Source: an uncultured Lachnospiraceae bacterium
GTDB taxonomy: Bacteria > Bacillota > Clostridia > Lachnospirales > Lachnospiraceae
Direction of reading: 5' to 3'
Length of the DNA stretch: 64,000 nt
NCBI GenBank assembly: GCA_947631625.1
Contig: CANRMA010000008.1
Coordinates: 1 to 64,000 of the forward strand
Below are positions 33,258 to 42,837 of the stretch, in pieces. The notes under the pieces were generated by a model. That model was not told the origin of the DNA, did not search any database, and saw only the letters and a program-made list of their open reading frames with translations. A program made the position numbers and the translations under genes. The number at the start of each line of letters is the position of its first letter. Position 1 is the first letter of the stretch.

Positions 33258-34049
33258 TCACTTTATCAGCGCACCCAGTAATGCCGCCGCGCTCACCATG
33301 CTCCCCTCACAGATAAGGATAAAATATCCTGCCGTATCTCCTGTTATCCCGCCGAATTCCCTTTTACATCTGTAATAATAATAAACAAATGCAAGAATCC
33401 CTGCCACGATCACAATAATACCCGCATACAGAGACTGAAACAGCATAAAGCAGGCACATACAAAAGCCTGCAGATACAGCAGCCGCCTTACAACAACCTT
33501 GTCCGATTTCCCTGCGAAAAGACAAAGCATTCCATCTTTTTTGGCAGGCTTAAAAGAAACAACACTTATTCCGCTAAGGCAGCGGGATAAAAAAAATCCC
33601 CCGCAAATGATCCTGATCAGTTTTTCATCCGCGATCTCGGAAAATGCTCCCATATATATCAATCCGTATATGGCAAACATAATAACGGAAAATGCTCCTA
33701 TATGAGAATCCTTTAAGATTTCCAATCTTTTCTCCTCAGGCTGATAAGAATGTATTGCATCCATAGTATCCATAAAGCCGTCTGCATGAAAGCCTCCGGT
33801 AATGATGAGCGGTATCGCGGCAGCGATCATAATATAACAGAATTTCCCTATGCCAAGCATTATGCGCAAACGGCTCCATATATATATGCAGATACCTATA
33901 ACCGCTCCAACCCAGGGAAAAAAACACAGCATATATTTCATGTCTTCTTCACTCCACTCAAACTGCGGAACCGGGATCTTGGAATATATTGAAAATGCAA
34001 TTACCATAGATCTCAAAACATGCATGGGCTCTTTCGTTTCCTTTCTCAT
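33258..34049 (-). CDS. cobS: Adenosylcobinamide-GDP ribazoletransferase
   Basis: Membrane cobalamin synthase joining activated cobinamide to alpha-ribazole or its phosphate. SIYSKIPVPQF near the start, FHADGFMDTMDAI with the metal-binding acidic residues, and GGITGDTAGYF near the end are diagnostic; five or more hydrophobic segments. 263 residues. It lies two bases past cobU, its upstream pathway partner. Confidence 0.94.
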   Translation of the reverse strand: MRKETKEPMHVLRSMVIAFSIYSKIPVPQFEWSEEDMKYMLCFFPWVGAVIGICIYIWSRLRIMLGIGKFCYIMIAAAIPLIITGGFHADGFMDTMDAIHSYQPEEKRLEILKDSHIGAFSVIMFAIYGLIYMGAFSEIADEKLIRIICGGFFLSRCLSGISVVSFKPAKKDGMLCLFAGKSDKVVVRRLLYLQAFVCACFMLFQSLYAGIIVIVAGILAFVYYYYRCKREFGGITGDTAGYFILICEGSMVSAAALLGALIK

Positions 34050-34051
34050 TA

Positions 34052-34681
34052 TCAGAATATTCCGCCTTTGACCGTAACAGGAATGCCAACCACTACCTCT
34101 ATAACTTTATCCGCCATTAATGCAAGTTTTTCATTTATAACTCCCATTATCCGGATATATTCCATTGTTGATACATCATATACTTTACCGTCTTCAAATA
34201 CGTTATTACTTACGATGACCAGATGAGTCAATGTATCATTCAACGCCTCTATGCCTTTAACGATCTTATCTGTCAACGCTTCTTTGACCGTTTCAGCTTC
34301 TTTGACCGTTTCAGCTTCTTTGACCGTTTCAGCCTCTTTCACGGCTGAATTATTTTCCACGGCTTTCGATATTTCTCCCTGAAATTTCCCTGAAAACATT
34401 TCATTTGCAACAAGGTTGGACATACATTCAAGCAAAGCGGTCTTTTCCCCTTTTTCCATTTTATCTGCTGCTTTTTCTATATCTAAGGGCTGCTCTATGG
34501 TAAAAAAGTCCTTTCCGCTTCTAAGCATTTGATGTCTCTTTATTTTCTTCATGCTTTCACCATCATATGCCTGCATGGTCGCAATATAATATTTTCTTAT
34601 TCTGCCTGAAACAGACTCTGTATAATTTTCCGCATATTCGGATTTACCGCTTCCGCTTCCCCCTATTATAAGTGTCAACAT
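34052..34681 (-). CDS. cobU: Adenosylcobinamide kinase / guanylyltransferase
   Basis: Phosphorylates cobinamide and transfers GMP to it. P-loop IIGGSGSGKSEYAENY, then YIATMQAYDGESMKKIKRHQ and LLECMSNLVANEMF, and VSNNVFEDGKVYD toward the end. The 209 residues include an insertion of nearly four copies of a six-residue VKEAET unit (DNA 34278-34346) in a loop region, absent from typical CobU. The frame and catalytic motifs are intact. Confidence 0.92.
   Translation of the reverse strand: MLTLIIGGSGSGKSEYAENYTESVSGRIRKYYIATMQAYDGESMKKIKRHQMLRSGKDFFTIEQPLDIEKAADKMEKGEKTALLECMSNLVANEMFSGKFQGEISKAVENNSAVKEAETVKEAETVKEAETVKEALTDKIVKGIEALNDTLTHLVIVSNNVFEDGKVYDVSTMEYIRIMGVINEKLALMADKVIEVVVGIPVTVKGGIF
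34278..34346 (-). repeat. 18-bp tandem repeat inside cobU
   Basis: Three identical 18-base units (34278-34295, 34296-34313, 34314-34331) and a degenerate fourth, in frame, encode a charged helical VKEAET repeat. Exact identity of the units suggests recent slippage. Confidence 0.9.
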
Positions 34682-34682
34682 T

Positions 34683-35777
34683 TTATGAAAACCTCACATA
34701 TCGATCCATCTGTATATCCGAAAAAGTCATCCCGTCACGATACAGCTTTAACGCCATTTCAAGAAGCGAAAACATCATAACGGCTCCCGTTCCTTCTCCA
34801 AGAGCCATCCCGGCATCAATAACAGGCTCCGCTCCTATCGCCTTTGCCAGTTCACGGGCCGCGGGTTCTCTTCCCTTATGCGACGGTATGAGATATTCCT
34901 TTGTACCGGGTATTATCCGTTCAGCCAAAAGCGCCGCCGCCATACTTATCACTCCGTCCAATACGATGGGGATATGGTATAGCGCGCCTCCTATACACAG
35001 CCCGGTAAGTCCGGCAATGTCCAGTCCTCCGACAGTCGCAAGTATCCGCAGCGCATCAGCCTCTCTTAATTTATACTTTTCAATGGCGTCTGCTATTATT
35101 CTTTGCTTACGCATAAGCTTTTCGTCACTAAGTCCTGCTCCCCTTCCCGTTACTTTTTCCGCCTCTTTTCCCAATAATGCCGCCGCAACCGCGCTGCTCG
35201 TTGTTGTATTTCCGATTCCCATTTCACCCGCGGCAAGGATGCGGTAACCTTTATTCTTACATTCGGATACCATCTCTATTCCTATGAAAATCGCTCTGAC
35301 CGCTTCTTCCTCTTTCATGGCGGGTTCCTTACGGAAATTTGCGGTTCCGAATCTTATCTTCTTATCTGTTATCCCCGGTATCTTTTCCCTGCAATTAATA
35401 CCGATATCCACAGGTATGGTATCTGCTCCGATATATTCTGCCATTTTCCCTACGGAAGATTTTTTCAGCGCCATATTTTGGACAACCGCCAATGTAACTT
35501 CCTGTCCGGACTGGCTGATCCCTTCTTCCACTATCCCATTGTCAGCGCACATTATTATCACTGCTTTTTTGGAAATATCTATTTTTTCACTTCCCAAAAC
35601 AGCGCCGATCTGTGCCGTCAACGCCTCAAATCTGCCCATTCCGTCAACAGGTTTTGCAATATTATCCCAGTTGCTTAATATCTTCTTACGGATATCACTG
35701 TCCGGCGCCTCTATACTTAATCTGTTCAAATCTTCTCTTGTGTATCTATTCCATATGCGCTTCTCTGAGCATTCCAT
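34683..35777 (-). CDS. cobT: Nicotinate-nucleotide--dimethylbenzimidazole phosphoribosyltransferase
   Basis: Activates the lower-ligand base to its alpha-ribotide phosphate. [63 protein letters not shown] and [11 protein letters not shown] identify CobT. ATG 35777 with GGGGGAAA ahead is chosen, giving 364 residues and a 32-base overlap with cobQ; the frame continues to 35867. It lies directly before cobU. The base actually used is not predictable here, since no bluB or bza gene is present. Confidence 0.93.
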   Translation of the reverse strand: MECSEKRIWNRYTREDLNRLSIEAPDSDIRKKILSNWDNIAKPVDGMGRFEALTAQIGAVLGSEKIDISKKAVIIMCADNGIVEEGISQSGQEVTLAVVQNMALKKSSVGKMAEYIGADTIPVDIGINCREKIPGITDKKIRFGTANFRKEPAMKEEEAVRAIFIGIEMVSECKNKGYRILAAGEMGIGNTTTSSAVAAALLGKEAEKVTGRGAGLSDEKLMRKQRIIADAIEKYKLREADALRILATVGGLDIAGLTGLCIGGALYHIPIVLDGVISMAAALLAERIIPGTKEYLIPSHKGREPAARELAKAIGAEPVIDAGMALGEGTGAVMMFSLLEMALKLYRDGMTFSDIQMDRYVRFS

Positions 35778-37212
35778 AGATTTCCCCCATATTAAGATAC
35801 TTACGCAATGTATCCGCAAGTTTATCGTACTGCTTTTCCTTAAAGCTCCTATAGTCTTCACAGACAAATCCCGCTTTAGTCCGTCCGGACATTATGCCTT
35901 TTTTCCTTGCCAGAGACTGTACGACAGTCGCAGCGATCTCTCCCTTATCAAAAATCCCGTGTATGTATGTTCCATAAACATTTTTATTAACCGGTTTTTC
36001 ATTCCCTACATCGGTAAGTCCCATATGAATCTCATACCCTTCATATTCCAAACCGGAAAGATCGGAAAAAATACCTCCCATATTCTGCAATCTGCCCTTT
36101 GTCTGACGACGCACTTTCTCTTTCCGCAATACAGTTGCAACCGGAAGCAGCCCCATGCCATTCATGCTCCCTCCTGCTTCCACGCTGTCGGGATCATATA
36201 TCCGTCCGCCTAACATCTGGTACCCGCCGCAGATACCCCATATGGGTATTTCTCCGGCAAGTTCTTTTATGGCTTCCTCTATGCCATTCTTACGCATCCA
36301 AGCCAGATCAGCCATGGTATTCTTGCTGCCGGGTAATATTATCATGTCCGGATGATGTATATCCGATACCGATACTACGTAGCGCACCGATACTTCTTTT
36401 ATCTGCTCAAAAACGTTGAAATCGGTGAAATTCGATATTCTCGGATAACGTATCACCACTATATCGATCATACCTTCTTCCTTTTTGTCAAACCGTCCCG
36501 TAATACTGTCTTCATCCTCAAGAGACAGCTCCATATAAGGAACAACGCCTGTTACCGATACATTTCCCATCTTCTCTAACATTAAAATGCCCGGATCCAA
36601 CAGTGTTTTATCTCCCCTGAATTTATTTATTATCAAACCTTTTACCCTGGCTTTTTCTTCTTCACCAATAAGCAGCAAAGTACCTAAAAGCTGCGCAAAT
36701 ACTCCGCCCCTGTCTATATCTCCGATCAGAAGCACCGGAGCATCAACCATATCCGCCATTCCCATATTGACAATATCATTTTCCCGCAGATTTATTTCCG
36801 CAGGACTGCCTGCGCCTTCTATCACAATTATATCCGCATAATCTTCTAATCTTCTAAAAGCTTCTTTTATAACCGGGATCAGCCCGATCTTATATTTAAA
36901 ATAGTCTGTGGCGCTCATATTTCCTATTACTTCGCCATTTACAATTACCTGTGAGCCTACGTTGTCGGTAGGTTTTAATAAAATCGGATTCATGCAGACC
37001 ATAGGTTTTATCCCTGCCGCCTCCGCCTGCATGACCTGCGCCCTTCCCATTTCAAGACCTTCTTCGGTAATATAGGAGTTTAGCGCCATATTCTGAGATT
37101 TAAACGGAGCAACACGGTACCCGTCCTGTCTCATTATCCTGCAAAGGCCTGCCGTAATAAAGCTTTTACCTACGCCTGACATTGTTCCCTGAATCATGAT
37201 AACCTTTGCCAT
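35746..37212 (-). CDS. cobQ: Cobyric acid synthase
   Basis: Glutamine-dependent amidation of side chains b, d, e and g. [38 protein letters not shown] and [11 protein letters not shown] in the synthetase domain; [22 protein letters not shown] with the catalytic Cys and a [11 protein letters not shown]is in the glutaminase domain. 488 residues. It directly abuts the ATP-binding transporter gene and overlaps cobT. Confidence 0.97.
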   Translation of the reverse strand: MAKVIMIQGTMSGVGKSFITAGLCRIMRQDGYRVAPFKSQNMALNSYITEEGLEMGRAQVMQAEAAGIKPMVCMNPILLKPTDNVGSQVIVNGEVIGNMSATDYFKYKIGLIPVIKEAFRRLEDYADIIVIEGAGSPAEINLRENDIVNMGMADMVDAPVLLIGDIDRGGVFAQLLGTLLLIGEEEKARVKGLIINKFRGDKTLLDPGILMLEKMGNVSVTGVVPYMELSLEDEDSITGRFDKKEEGMIDIVVIRYPRISNFTDFNVFEQIKEVSVRYVVSVSDIHHPDMIILPGSKNTMADLAWMRKNGIEEAIKELAGEIPIWGICGGYQMLGGRIYDPDSVEAGGSMNGMGLLPVATVLRKEKVRRQTKGRLQNMGGIFSDLSGLEYEGYEIHMGLTDVGNEKPVNKNVYGTYIHGIFDKGEIAATVVQSLARKKGIMSGRTKAGFVCEDYRSFKEKQYDKLADTLRKYLNMGEIYGMLREAHME

Positions 37213-38316
37213 TTATATCACTTCCACCGATTTTTTGTTTTCTCTTGCATAAATAAGCAGCTCTTCATTAGCTTTTTCCAGACTTCCAAATATACTTTTA
37301 CAGCTTATTACTTTCTCACAGCCGTCTATCTTTTCCTTAGCCTCTTTTAGTAAGATATCTGAAACGGGTTCAAACTTTTGCGCTGTGATCACATTGGCAG
37401 CCAACGCTCTTGCCACAGGATAATCCAGATCATTTTCGTATAGTATACCTGTCATAAATGCAATTCTTTGCCGCTGTAATCTCCTGTAAATATTTCTTCC
37501 GCAGCCTCCTCCGGCTATCACGAACACCTCCGGTTCAGACGTAACTGCCTGCAGTTCCATACTTATATTTTCTTCATCAAAACTGCCTGTCTCTATGCCA
37601 AACAATGACTTAATATAACCTGTTGTAAAAATTTCTTCCGGGGTTCCAAATCTTTCAACAAATCTGCCGTTCACACTAAGTATCTTATCCGAAACCTTCT
37701 GTGCCAGTTCCAGTTCATGAAGCGACATCACGACCGTCAGCCCTTTTTGGAAACACAGTTCCTGCAGTGTGGACAAAAACTCAAGTTTATGCTTCACATC
37801 CAAAAAAGACGTCGGTTCATCCAGAATAATTATCTCCGGTTCCTGACATATCGCCCTCGCAAGCATGACCCGCTGTCTTTGTCCGTCGCTTATCTTACTA
37901 AAATCTCTATCCTTAATATCCGAAACATGAACAAGCTCCATAGCCTCCCGCACCGCCTCAAGATCAGCCCCTTTTAATACTCCGAAACGTCCCGTATACG
38001 GATACCTGCCTGTTGCCGCAGCCTCCTCGCAGGTCATCAGTTCGCTTCTTAATCTTTCCGTAAAAACTACCGCCATTTTCCGGGAAAACTCTTTACCGGA
38101 CATCTTCGCCAGGTCTTTTCCGTCAAGATATATCACTCCGCTTATAAGTTTAAGCTGCTTTGCAATGCTTTTTAATATAGTGGACTTTCCTGCGCCATTG
38201 GGACCTATAAGAGTTAATATTTCTCCCTTATTTAATTCAATCTCAATATCCTCTATCAATGCATTTCCCTGATATCCCACACTCATATGCCCGGTTTTAA
38301 AATAATACCCCATCAC
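37213..38316 (-). CDS. ABC transporter ATP-binding protein, cobalamin/siderophore type
   Basis: ATPase of a BtuCD-type importer. Walker A GPNGAGKSTILKS, signature ISDGQRQRVMLARAI, Walker B IIILDEPTSFLDVKH and the switch His in SLHELELA are intact in residues 1-255. A further ~100-residue C-terminal extension (VFVIAGGGCGRNIYRRL, VARALAANVITAQKF, ISCKSIFGSLEKANEELL) looks like a small nucleotide-binding-type alpha/beta domain that I do not recognise. Start is GTG 38316 or ATG 38313, overlapping the permease stop. Confidence 0.9.
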   Translation of the reverse strand: MMGYYFKTGHMSVGYQGNALIEDIEIELNKGEILTLIGPNGAGKSTILKSIAKQLKLISGVIYLDGKDLAKMSGKEFSRKMAVVFTERLRSELMTCEEAAATGRYPYTGRFGVLKGADLEAVREAMELVHVSDIKDRDFSKISDGQRQRVMLARAICQEPEIIILDEPTSFLDVKHKLEFLSTLQELCFQKGLTVVMSLHELELAQKVSDKILSVNGRFVERFGTPEEIFTTGYIKSLFGIETGSFDEENISMELQAVTSEPEVFVIAGGGCGRNIYRRLQRQRIAFMTGILYENDLDYPVARALAANVITAQKFEPVSDILLKEAKEKIDGCEKVISCKSIFGSLEKANEELLIYARENKKSVEVI

Positions 38317-39344
38317 ACAGCCTTCTCTCTTTTATGTTCTGACATGATCCATAAAACAACCGGCGCGCCGAAAATTGCAGTCACGGTACTTATACTTAAT
38401 TCAGCAGGCGAAAACATCGTTCTTGCAAGCAGATCGCTAAACAGACAGAACACGCTGCCGCCAAGGAAACATGCAGGTATCATCAAAAGCGGTCTGGCAG
38501 TGCCTAGCATCTTTTTTATAAGATGCGGTATCGCTATCCCTACAAAAGAAACAGGCCCGGCAAAAGCCACTATGCATGCAGACAGAACACTTGATAAGAT
38601 CACAAGACATATCCTCAGGAAACTGATATTTATTCCCATATTCCGCGCATACGCTTCACCTTGCCTGTACGCATCAAGCTGCTTTGAAAAGCTAAACGCT
38701 ATCGCAGACACTATTAAAACCACAACCGACATGACCTTTACATTATCCCATGTCATTCCGGAAAAACTGCCCTGCGACCAGTTATGAAGATTTACGATAT
38801 CCGCGTCTTCTGCAAAAGTTACCACTAACTCCGTTATAGCGGAACATATATAACCGATCATGACACCGCAGACTACTAACATCGACATTCCGCCAACCCT
38901 GCGAGACATAATGAGAACAAAGCCCATAGATAAAACGGCTCCTGTAAAAGCCGCCGAGATCATGCCGGCAGAAGTTATATTCACAGACCTCTTGGCCAGA
39001 AATACCAAAGCAAGCGCAACAACCATCTTGGCTCCCGAAGAAATACCCAGAACAAACGGACCGGCAATAGGATTATGAAAAAATGTCTGTAATAGATATC
39101 CGCTAAGCGCCAACGCCCCTCCGAGTATAATAACAGCTGTTATTCTTGGCAGTCTGATATCAAATAAAATCCGCGCCGCGGTTTCGTTACTTTTATCACC
39201 TGCCATTGTTTCCAAAATATCGGGCAATGTAATATTTACGCTTCCAATACAGATATTCAGAGCCAAAAAGATGATCGCAAGTATGGCAAGAAAAATAAAT
39301 ACTGCAATATATCTGTACTTTCTGTTTTTCAGCATAAAGCTCAC
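38313..39344 (-). CDS. FecCD-family ABC transporter permease
   Basis: 343-residue permease with about ten membrane segments. LPRITAVIILGGALALSGYLLQ-type sequence, NPIAGPFVLGISSGA and GPVSFVGIAIPHL are typical of BtuC/FecCD permeases for cobalamin, heme and siderophores. Position in a cobalamin-riboswitch operon makes a corrinoid the most likely cargo, but the sequence does not exclude heme or another tetrapyrrole. Confidence 0.92.
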   Translation of the reverse strand: MSFMLKNRKYRYIAVFIFLAILAIIFLALNICIGSVNITLPDILETMAGDKSNETAARILFDIRLPRITAVIILGGALALSGYLLQTFFHNPIAGPFVLGISSGAKMVVALALVFLAKRSVNITSAGMISAAFTGAVLSMGFVLIMSRRVGGMSMLVVCGVMIGYICSAITELVVTFAEDADIVNLHNWSQGSFSGMTWDNVKVMSVVVLIVSAIAFSFSKQLDAYRQGEAYARNMGINISFLRICLVILSSVLSACIVAFAGPVSFVGIAIPHLIKKMLGTARPLLMIPACFLGGSVFCLFSDLLARTMFSPAELSISTVTAIFGAPVVLWIMSEHKREKAV

Positions 39345-39366
39345 ATAACCTTTCTTTTTATCCCTG

Positions 39367-41244
39367 TTATTTCAGCCGGAAAAGATAGCGCATATCAGCC
39401 TCTCCTTCACCGGACAGCATAGCATGAATATCTTCGATCAGATAACCTGTCGATAGAGACTGCTGATACATATCATTGGTCGTACACCAGACATTTCCTT
39501 CCTTTACCGCTTTAAAATCCTTGAGATATTCACTCTTATCAAGAAGCTCTTCCATATTTGACACTCCGCCGTCAATGGAACTGTTATATATCAAAAAATC
39601 CGCGTCTTTTGCGCCTTTATAAAACTCTTCCGCCTGTATATTAACGGTAGAACGCTTAGTATCAGAATTTTTTATATCATCAAAAACATATTTTCCGCCA
39701 GCAAGCTCTATCATCTTAGGTATATAATCCGACGGCTGCCTTATCTGGACCAACCCGTTAGAAGTTATGAAAAAGAACGCAACGCTTTTATCCGTCTTAT
39801 CTTCCGCCGTTATCCTTTTCAATATTTCTGACTGCGCTTCAAATATCCGATCAGCCTTTTCTTCCTCTCCAAGCAAAGCTCCGAAAAACTTGATCCATTC
39901 CACTCTCCCTAAAGGCAGGGATTCATAACTTGAGTATTCGATCATTACAGGTATTCCAAAATCATTAAGCTTTTCCACTACCTGTGGCGAATGTGAGATC
40001 ATCCTGTTTTCTATTGCAAGTGCGCACCCTCCGGAAAACAGCAGCTCATAATCAGGTTTGCTGTATTTACCCGCATATGCTATCTTACCCTGCGCCATCG
40101 CTTCCTGTGCCGCTTCAATATACCAGTTTTCTTCTTTCTGCCCGGAAAAAGCTATCGCATCAAGCCCGTCTAACTCACTGAACATATCCATAACCGCAGA
40201 GGCTACCAGATAAATATTTTTTATCGGCCGCTTCAACACAACAATTCCATTTTCGATCCCTTCAGGACACTCCTTTTGCTCCGGGACGATCAAAAACCTT
40301 TGTCCGTCCATTGTTGTCGTCAGCATGGCATATCCGCCCTCATAATGATCCACTGCAAAGTTCTCCGCATACTCAAGCTCCATACTGCTTTCATAAATAA
40401 GCTCTTTCTGCTTAACTGTATCGGAATGAAATGTGATCGTATAATCTATTTCATGCGGCGTACTCATTGCAACGGTATCACCTGTCACAGTCACCGGTTC
40501 ATCAAAAACCTTAACCGGAATTTCAAAAACCGAATTTCCTTCCTCATTTACCGGCAGATATTTCTCCCCGTCCACTAACATATAATCATAATTTGGGCTG
40601 CTCCACATAATCGTTGCAATAACATTTCCCCCTGATACACTGACGGTTGCAGGCGATAATATATTTGCTTTTCCGCTTCCACCGTCAAATGTAAGCTCAA
40701 CGGTATATATTCCGTCATCCAATTTAATATCTTTTGCGCCATCTTCATTCGCAGGCTCCGGCCCGGAAACGATCACTTTATGGTCATACCACTTCCCTTT
40801 GGTTCCTATAAGCGCCAGGTCAAATTCTTCATCAAGCGCAGGCACAGGTACATCAAAGCCGTATACCTCTTCCGTAAATCCGTCACTGTACGTCACCGTA
40901 TCTACTGTCGGATACAGTAACTGCGCGCCTTCTTTTTTAGCGTCTTCTGCAAGCCCCGGATAAAGGTTTATGATATTTTTGGAGCCCAGGGAGATATGTA
41001 TCGTCATTTCTCCGTTTTCTACTCTCAGCGTTCCTTTTCCGTCACAGGCCTCGCTCACATGAAACATGGAGTTATCCGTATCAAAATCCGCCGTGTATAT
41101 GCCATCCGGTAATTTTTCCTTTTCCTTTGCAGGCTCAGCCACCGTTTGGTCAGACGGGATCTCACTTTTTGGGCCTGAACATCCGCTAAACATCATACAG
41201 GACATTATCAAAATTCCTAATATCGTAATTCTTTTACTTTTCAT
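39367..41244 (-). CDS. Substrate-binding lipoprotein with NEAT-like N-terminal repeats
   Basis: 625 residues. A lipoprotein signal peptide ends in MMFSGC at Cys22. Two repeats follow (about 45-165 and 170-275), each opening with DGIYT; the second contains SPNYDYMLVDGEKY, which resembles the heme-contact region of NEAT iron-transport domains. The C-terminal ~330 residues are a BtuF/FhuD-type helical-backbone binding domain (VVLKRPIKNIYLVASAVMDM, GKYSKPDYELLFSGGCALAI, GKYVFDDI). It is the binding component of the FecCD transporter encoded next to it. The NEAT-like call is by eye and uncertain. Confidence 0.85.
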   Translation of the reverse strand: MKSKRITILGILIMSCMMFSGCSGPKSEIPSDQTVAEPAKEKEKLPDGIYTADFDTDNSMFHVSEACDGKGTLRVENGEMTIHISLGSKNIINLYPGLAEDAKKEGAQLLYPTVDTVTYSDGFTEEVYGFDVPVPALDEEFDLALIGTKGKWYDHKVIVSGPEPANEDGAKDIKLDDGIYTVELTFDGGSGKANILSPATVSVSGGNVIATIMWSSPNYDYMLVDGEKYLPVNEEGNSVFEIPVKVFDEPVTVTGDTVAMSTPHEIDYTITFHSDTVKQKELIYESSMELEYAENFAVDHYEGGYAMLTTTMDGQRFLIVPEQKECPEGIENGIVVLKRPIKNIYLVASAVMDMFSELDGLDAIAFSGQKEENWYIEAAQEAMAQGKIAYAGKYSKPDYELLFSGGCALAIENRMISHSPQVVEKLNDFGIPVMIEYSSYESLPLGRVEWIKFFGALLGEEEKADRIFEAQSEILKRITAEDKTDKSVAFFFITSNGLVQIRQPSDYIPKMIELAGGKYVFDDIKNSDTKRSTVNIQAEEFYKGAKDADFLIYNSSIDGGVSNMEELLDKSEYLKDFKAVKEGNVWCTTNDMYQQSLSTGYLIEDIHAMLSGEGEADMRYLFRLK

Positions 41245-41259
41245 GGCAGTCCCCTCTTC

Positions 41260-42495
41260 TTAATCATTCATAACGGCTGCCGTATGTTCTACATAAAGCT
41301 GCTGTACTGCATCAATCTCTCCAAGACCGTTGATCTGTGTATCCACTCTCTCAAAATTACCGGAGGCATTGAACATACTTACCCATGAATCTTCATCTTC
41401 TCCCGCCATATCATTATTGGCATGGTCTCCTGCCACTACCATGAGCGGACGAAGGACCACTTTGTCATAACCGGCTCCGGCAACTGCTTCAATAATATTC
41501 TCACAGGAAGTCTCTTCCGGTTCACCTTCCACAGTGCCTATAAATACATTGTCATATCCAAGCTCCCCCATCTGTGTCTGCATCTGACTGTAAGAAACCT
41601 TTGCCGCATGTGATGTGCCGTGTCCCATGAATACGAATGCGACGCCGTCTTCTTTTGCAGCTTCAATACTGTCATAACCTGCATCTTTTACAGCTTCGCC
41701 TGTAATTGCCTTGGCAACTGCTTTTTTGTCATCATTGATCACCGTTGCGTCCGTACCGACTTCCCCGAGCAAGGGTTGGGCAACTTTTAATGTTTCAAAC
41801 TTGTCCTTATAAGTTTCAACTGCGTCCATCAGCTCATCATACTCTGCGCCATGCATTAAATGAGTCGGCTGCACAATAAGATTTTTAACTTTATTTGCAA
41901 CTGCGCGTTCAAGCGCCTGTTCAACATTGTCAATCTTCTCACCGTCTCTTGCCTGTATATGATTAATGATGATCTGCGCCGTAAAGGCCCTTCTTACAGA
42001 CCAGTCGGGATAGGCCTCCTGCAAAGCATCTTCAACTCCTTTAATATCAGATACACGGCTGTCGTTGAATGATGTACCGAAACTGACTGCTAAAATCTCA
42101 TTTTCACCTATTTCATCCTGATTGCGGGCATCGTCCTCAGAAGCGTCACCGGTATCCCTTCCAAAATAATCAGGATCGGCATTCTCACCTTCTACAAGTT
42201 GTTTCTGCTCGTCCGTCAAAGCATCCCATGCTGCCTTTGCATCCGCACACTGCCTGTCAGTGTCGTCTGTTCTCTCCTGTACATAAATTGCATCTATCAG
42301 CGCCGCTGCTTCGTCGGCAGCTATCCTATCCTGATCTGCTTTTGAAGCTTCTTTTAAAGCTTCTTCTGAAGCTGTCTCAGTATCTGCCTCTGCTCCAATG
42401 TTTGGTGAAGCCGTTTCTTCACTGCTTCCGCATCCTGTCAGGCAGAATGTACCGACCAATGCCGCCATTAATATTGCTGCTGCTCTTCTTTTCAT
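41260..42495 (-). CDS. cbiK: Lipoprotein sirohydrochlorin cobaltochelatase
   Basis: Inserts cobalt into sirohydrochlorin (CbiK class II chelatase). A lipoprotein signal ends in FCLTGC at Cys22, predicting anchoring outside the membrane. Residues about 50-130 are a helical, charged linker (AAWDALTDEQKQLVEG, a FIVAR-like three-helix motif). The chelatase domain starts at about 135 with ILAVSFGTSFNDSR; metal-ligand candidates are His212/His215 in PTHLMHG and His358 in AGDHANND. ATG follows GGAGG. First gene of the riboswitch operon and next to the binding lipoprotein. Standard CbiK of Salmonella is cytoplasmic. Confidence 0.92.
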   Translation of the reverse strand: MKRRAAAILMAALVGTFCLTGCGSSEETASPNIGAEADTETASEEALKEASKADQDRIAADEAAALIDAIYVQERTDDTDRQCADAKAAWDALTDEQKQLVEGENADPDYFGRDTGDASEDDARNQDEIGENEILAVSFGTSFNDSRVSDIKGVEDALQEAYPDWSVRRAFTAQIIINHIQARDGEKIDNVEQALERAVANKVKNLIVQPTHLMHGAEYDELMDAVETYKDKFETLKVAQPLLGEVGTDATVINDDKKAVAKAITGEAVKDAGYDSIEAAKEDGVAFVFMGHGTSHAAKVSYSQMQTQMGELGYDNVFIGTVEGEPEETSCENIIEAVAGAGYDKVVLRPLMVVAGDHANNDMAGEDEDSWVSMFNASGNFERVDTQINGLGEIDAVQQLYVEHTAAVMND

Positions 42496-42580
42496 ATTTC
42501 AAACTTCCTCCTTCGACAATTATCTGCCACTTTATTTATTAAATATGTGTGTCAGAAACAATGAGATCAGGGCAGCGCAA

Positions 42581-42615
42581 AACAAAAACCCTCTGCCTGT
42601 ACAGGTAAAGGGTTT
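42581..42615 (-). terminator. Terminator between riboswitch and cbiK
   Basis: The minus strand forms AACCCT...AGGGTT with an inner ACCTGTACAGG stem, followed by TTTTTGTTTT. It lies in the leader, about 85 bases upstream of the cbiK ATG, so it is the probable regulated terminator of the cobalamin riboswitch. Confidence 0.82.
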
Positions 42616-42641
42616 ATATGCGATAATAAAGCATATGAAAA

Positions 42642-42747
42642 CATATCCGTAATTAATATATTCGTAATCAATATATCCTTAATCAATACACTCATGATCA
42701 ATAATCCATTATCAATACATTCATGATCAATAATCCATTATCAATAT
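42642..42747 (-). repeat. Seven-unit ~15-bp tandem repeat in the riboswitch leader
   Basis: On the minus strand about seven consecutive units of 14-15 bases follow TATTGATnAnGGAT. The best-conserved stretch is an exact-looking 29-bp duplication (42682-42710 and 42711-42739, one difference). It lies between the aptamer and the terminator hairpin, lengthening the leader by about 105 AT-rich bases. Confidence 0.8.
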
Positions 42748-42837
42748 ATGATTACAATAAGAACACATCTTCATCACTATATTTAAACGTACAACCAATT
42801 TTACTCGTGGCCTGAAACAATCGTTTCTGTACAGCAA

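Noticed and set aside
42642..42747. Possible small CRISPR array
   Set aside because: Units are only 14-15 bp and directly adjacent with no spacers; no cas genes are present.
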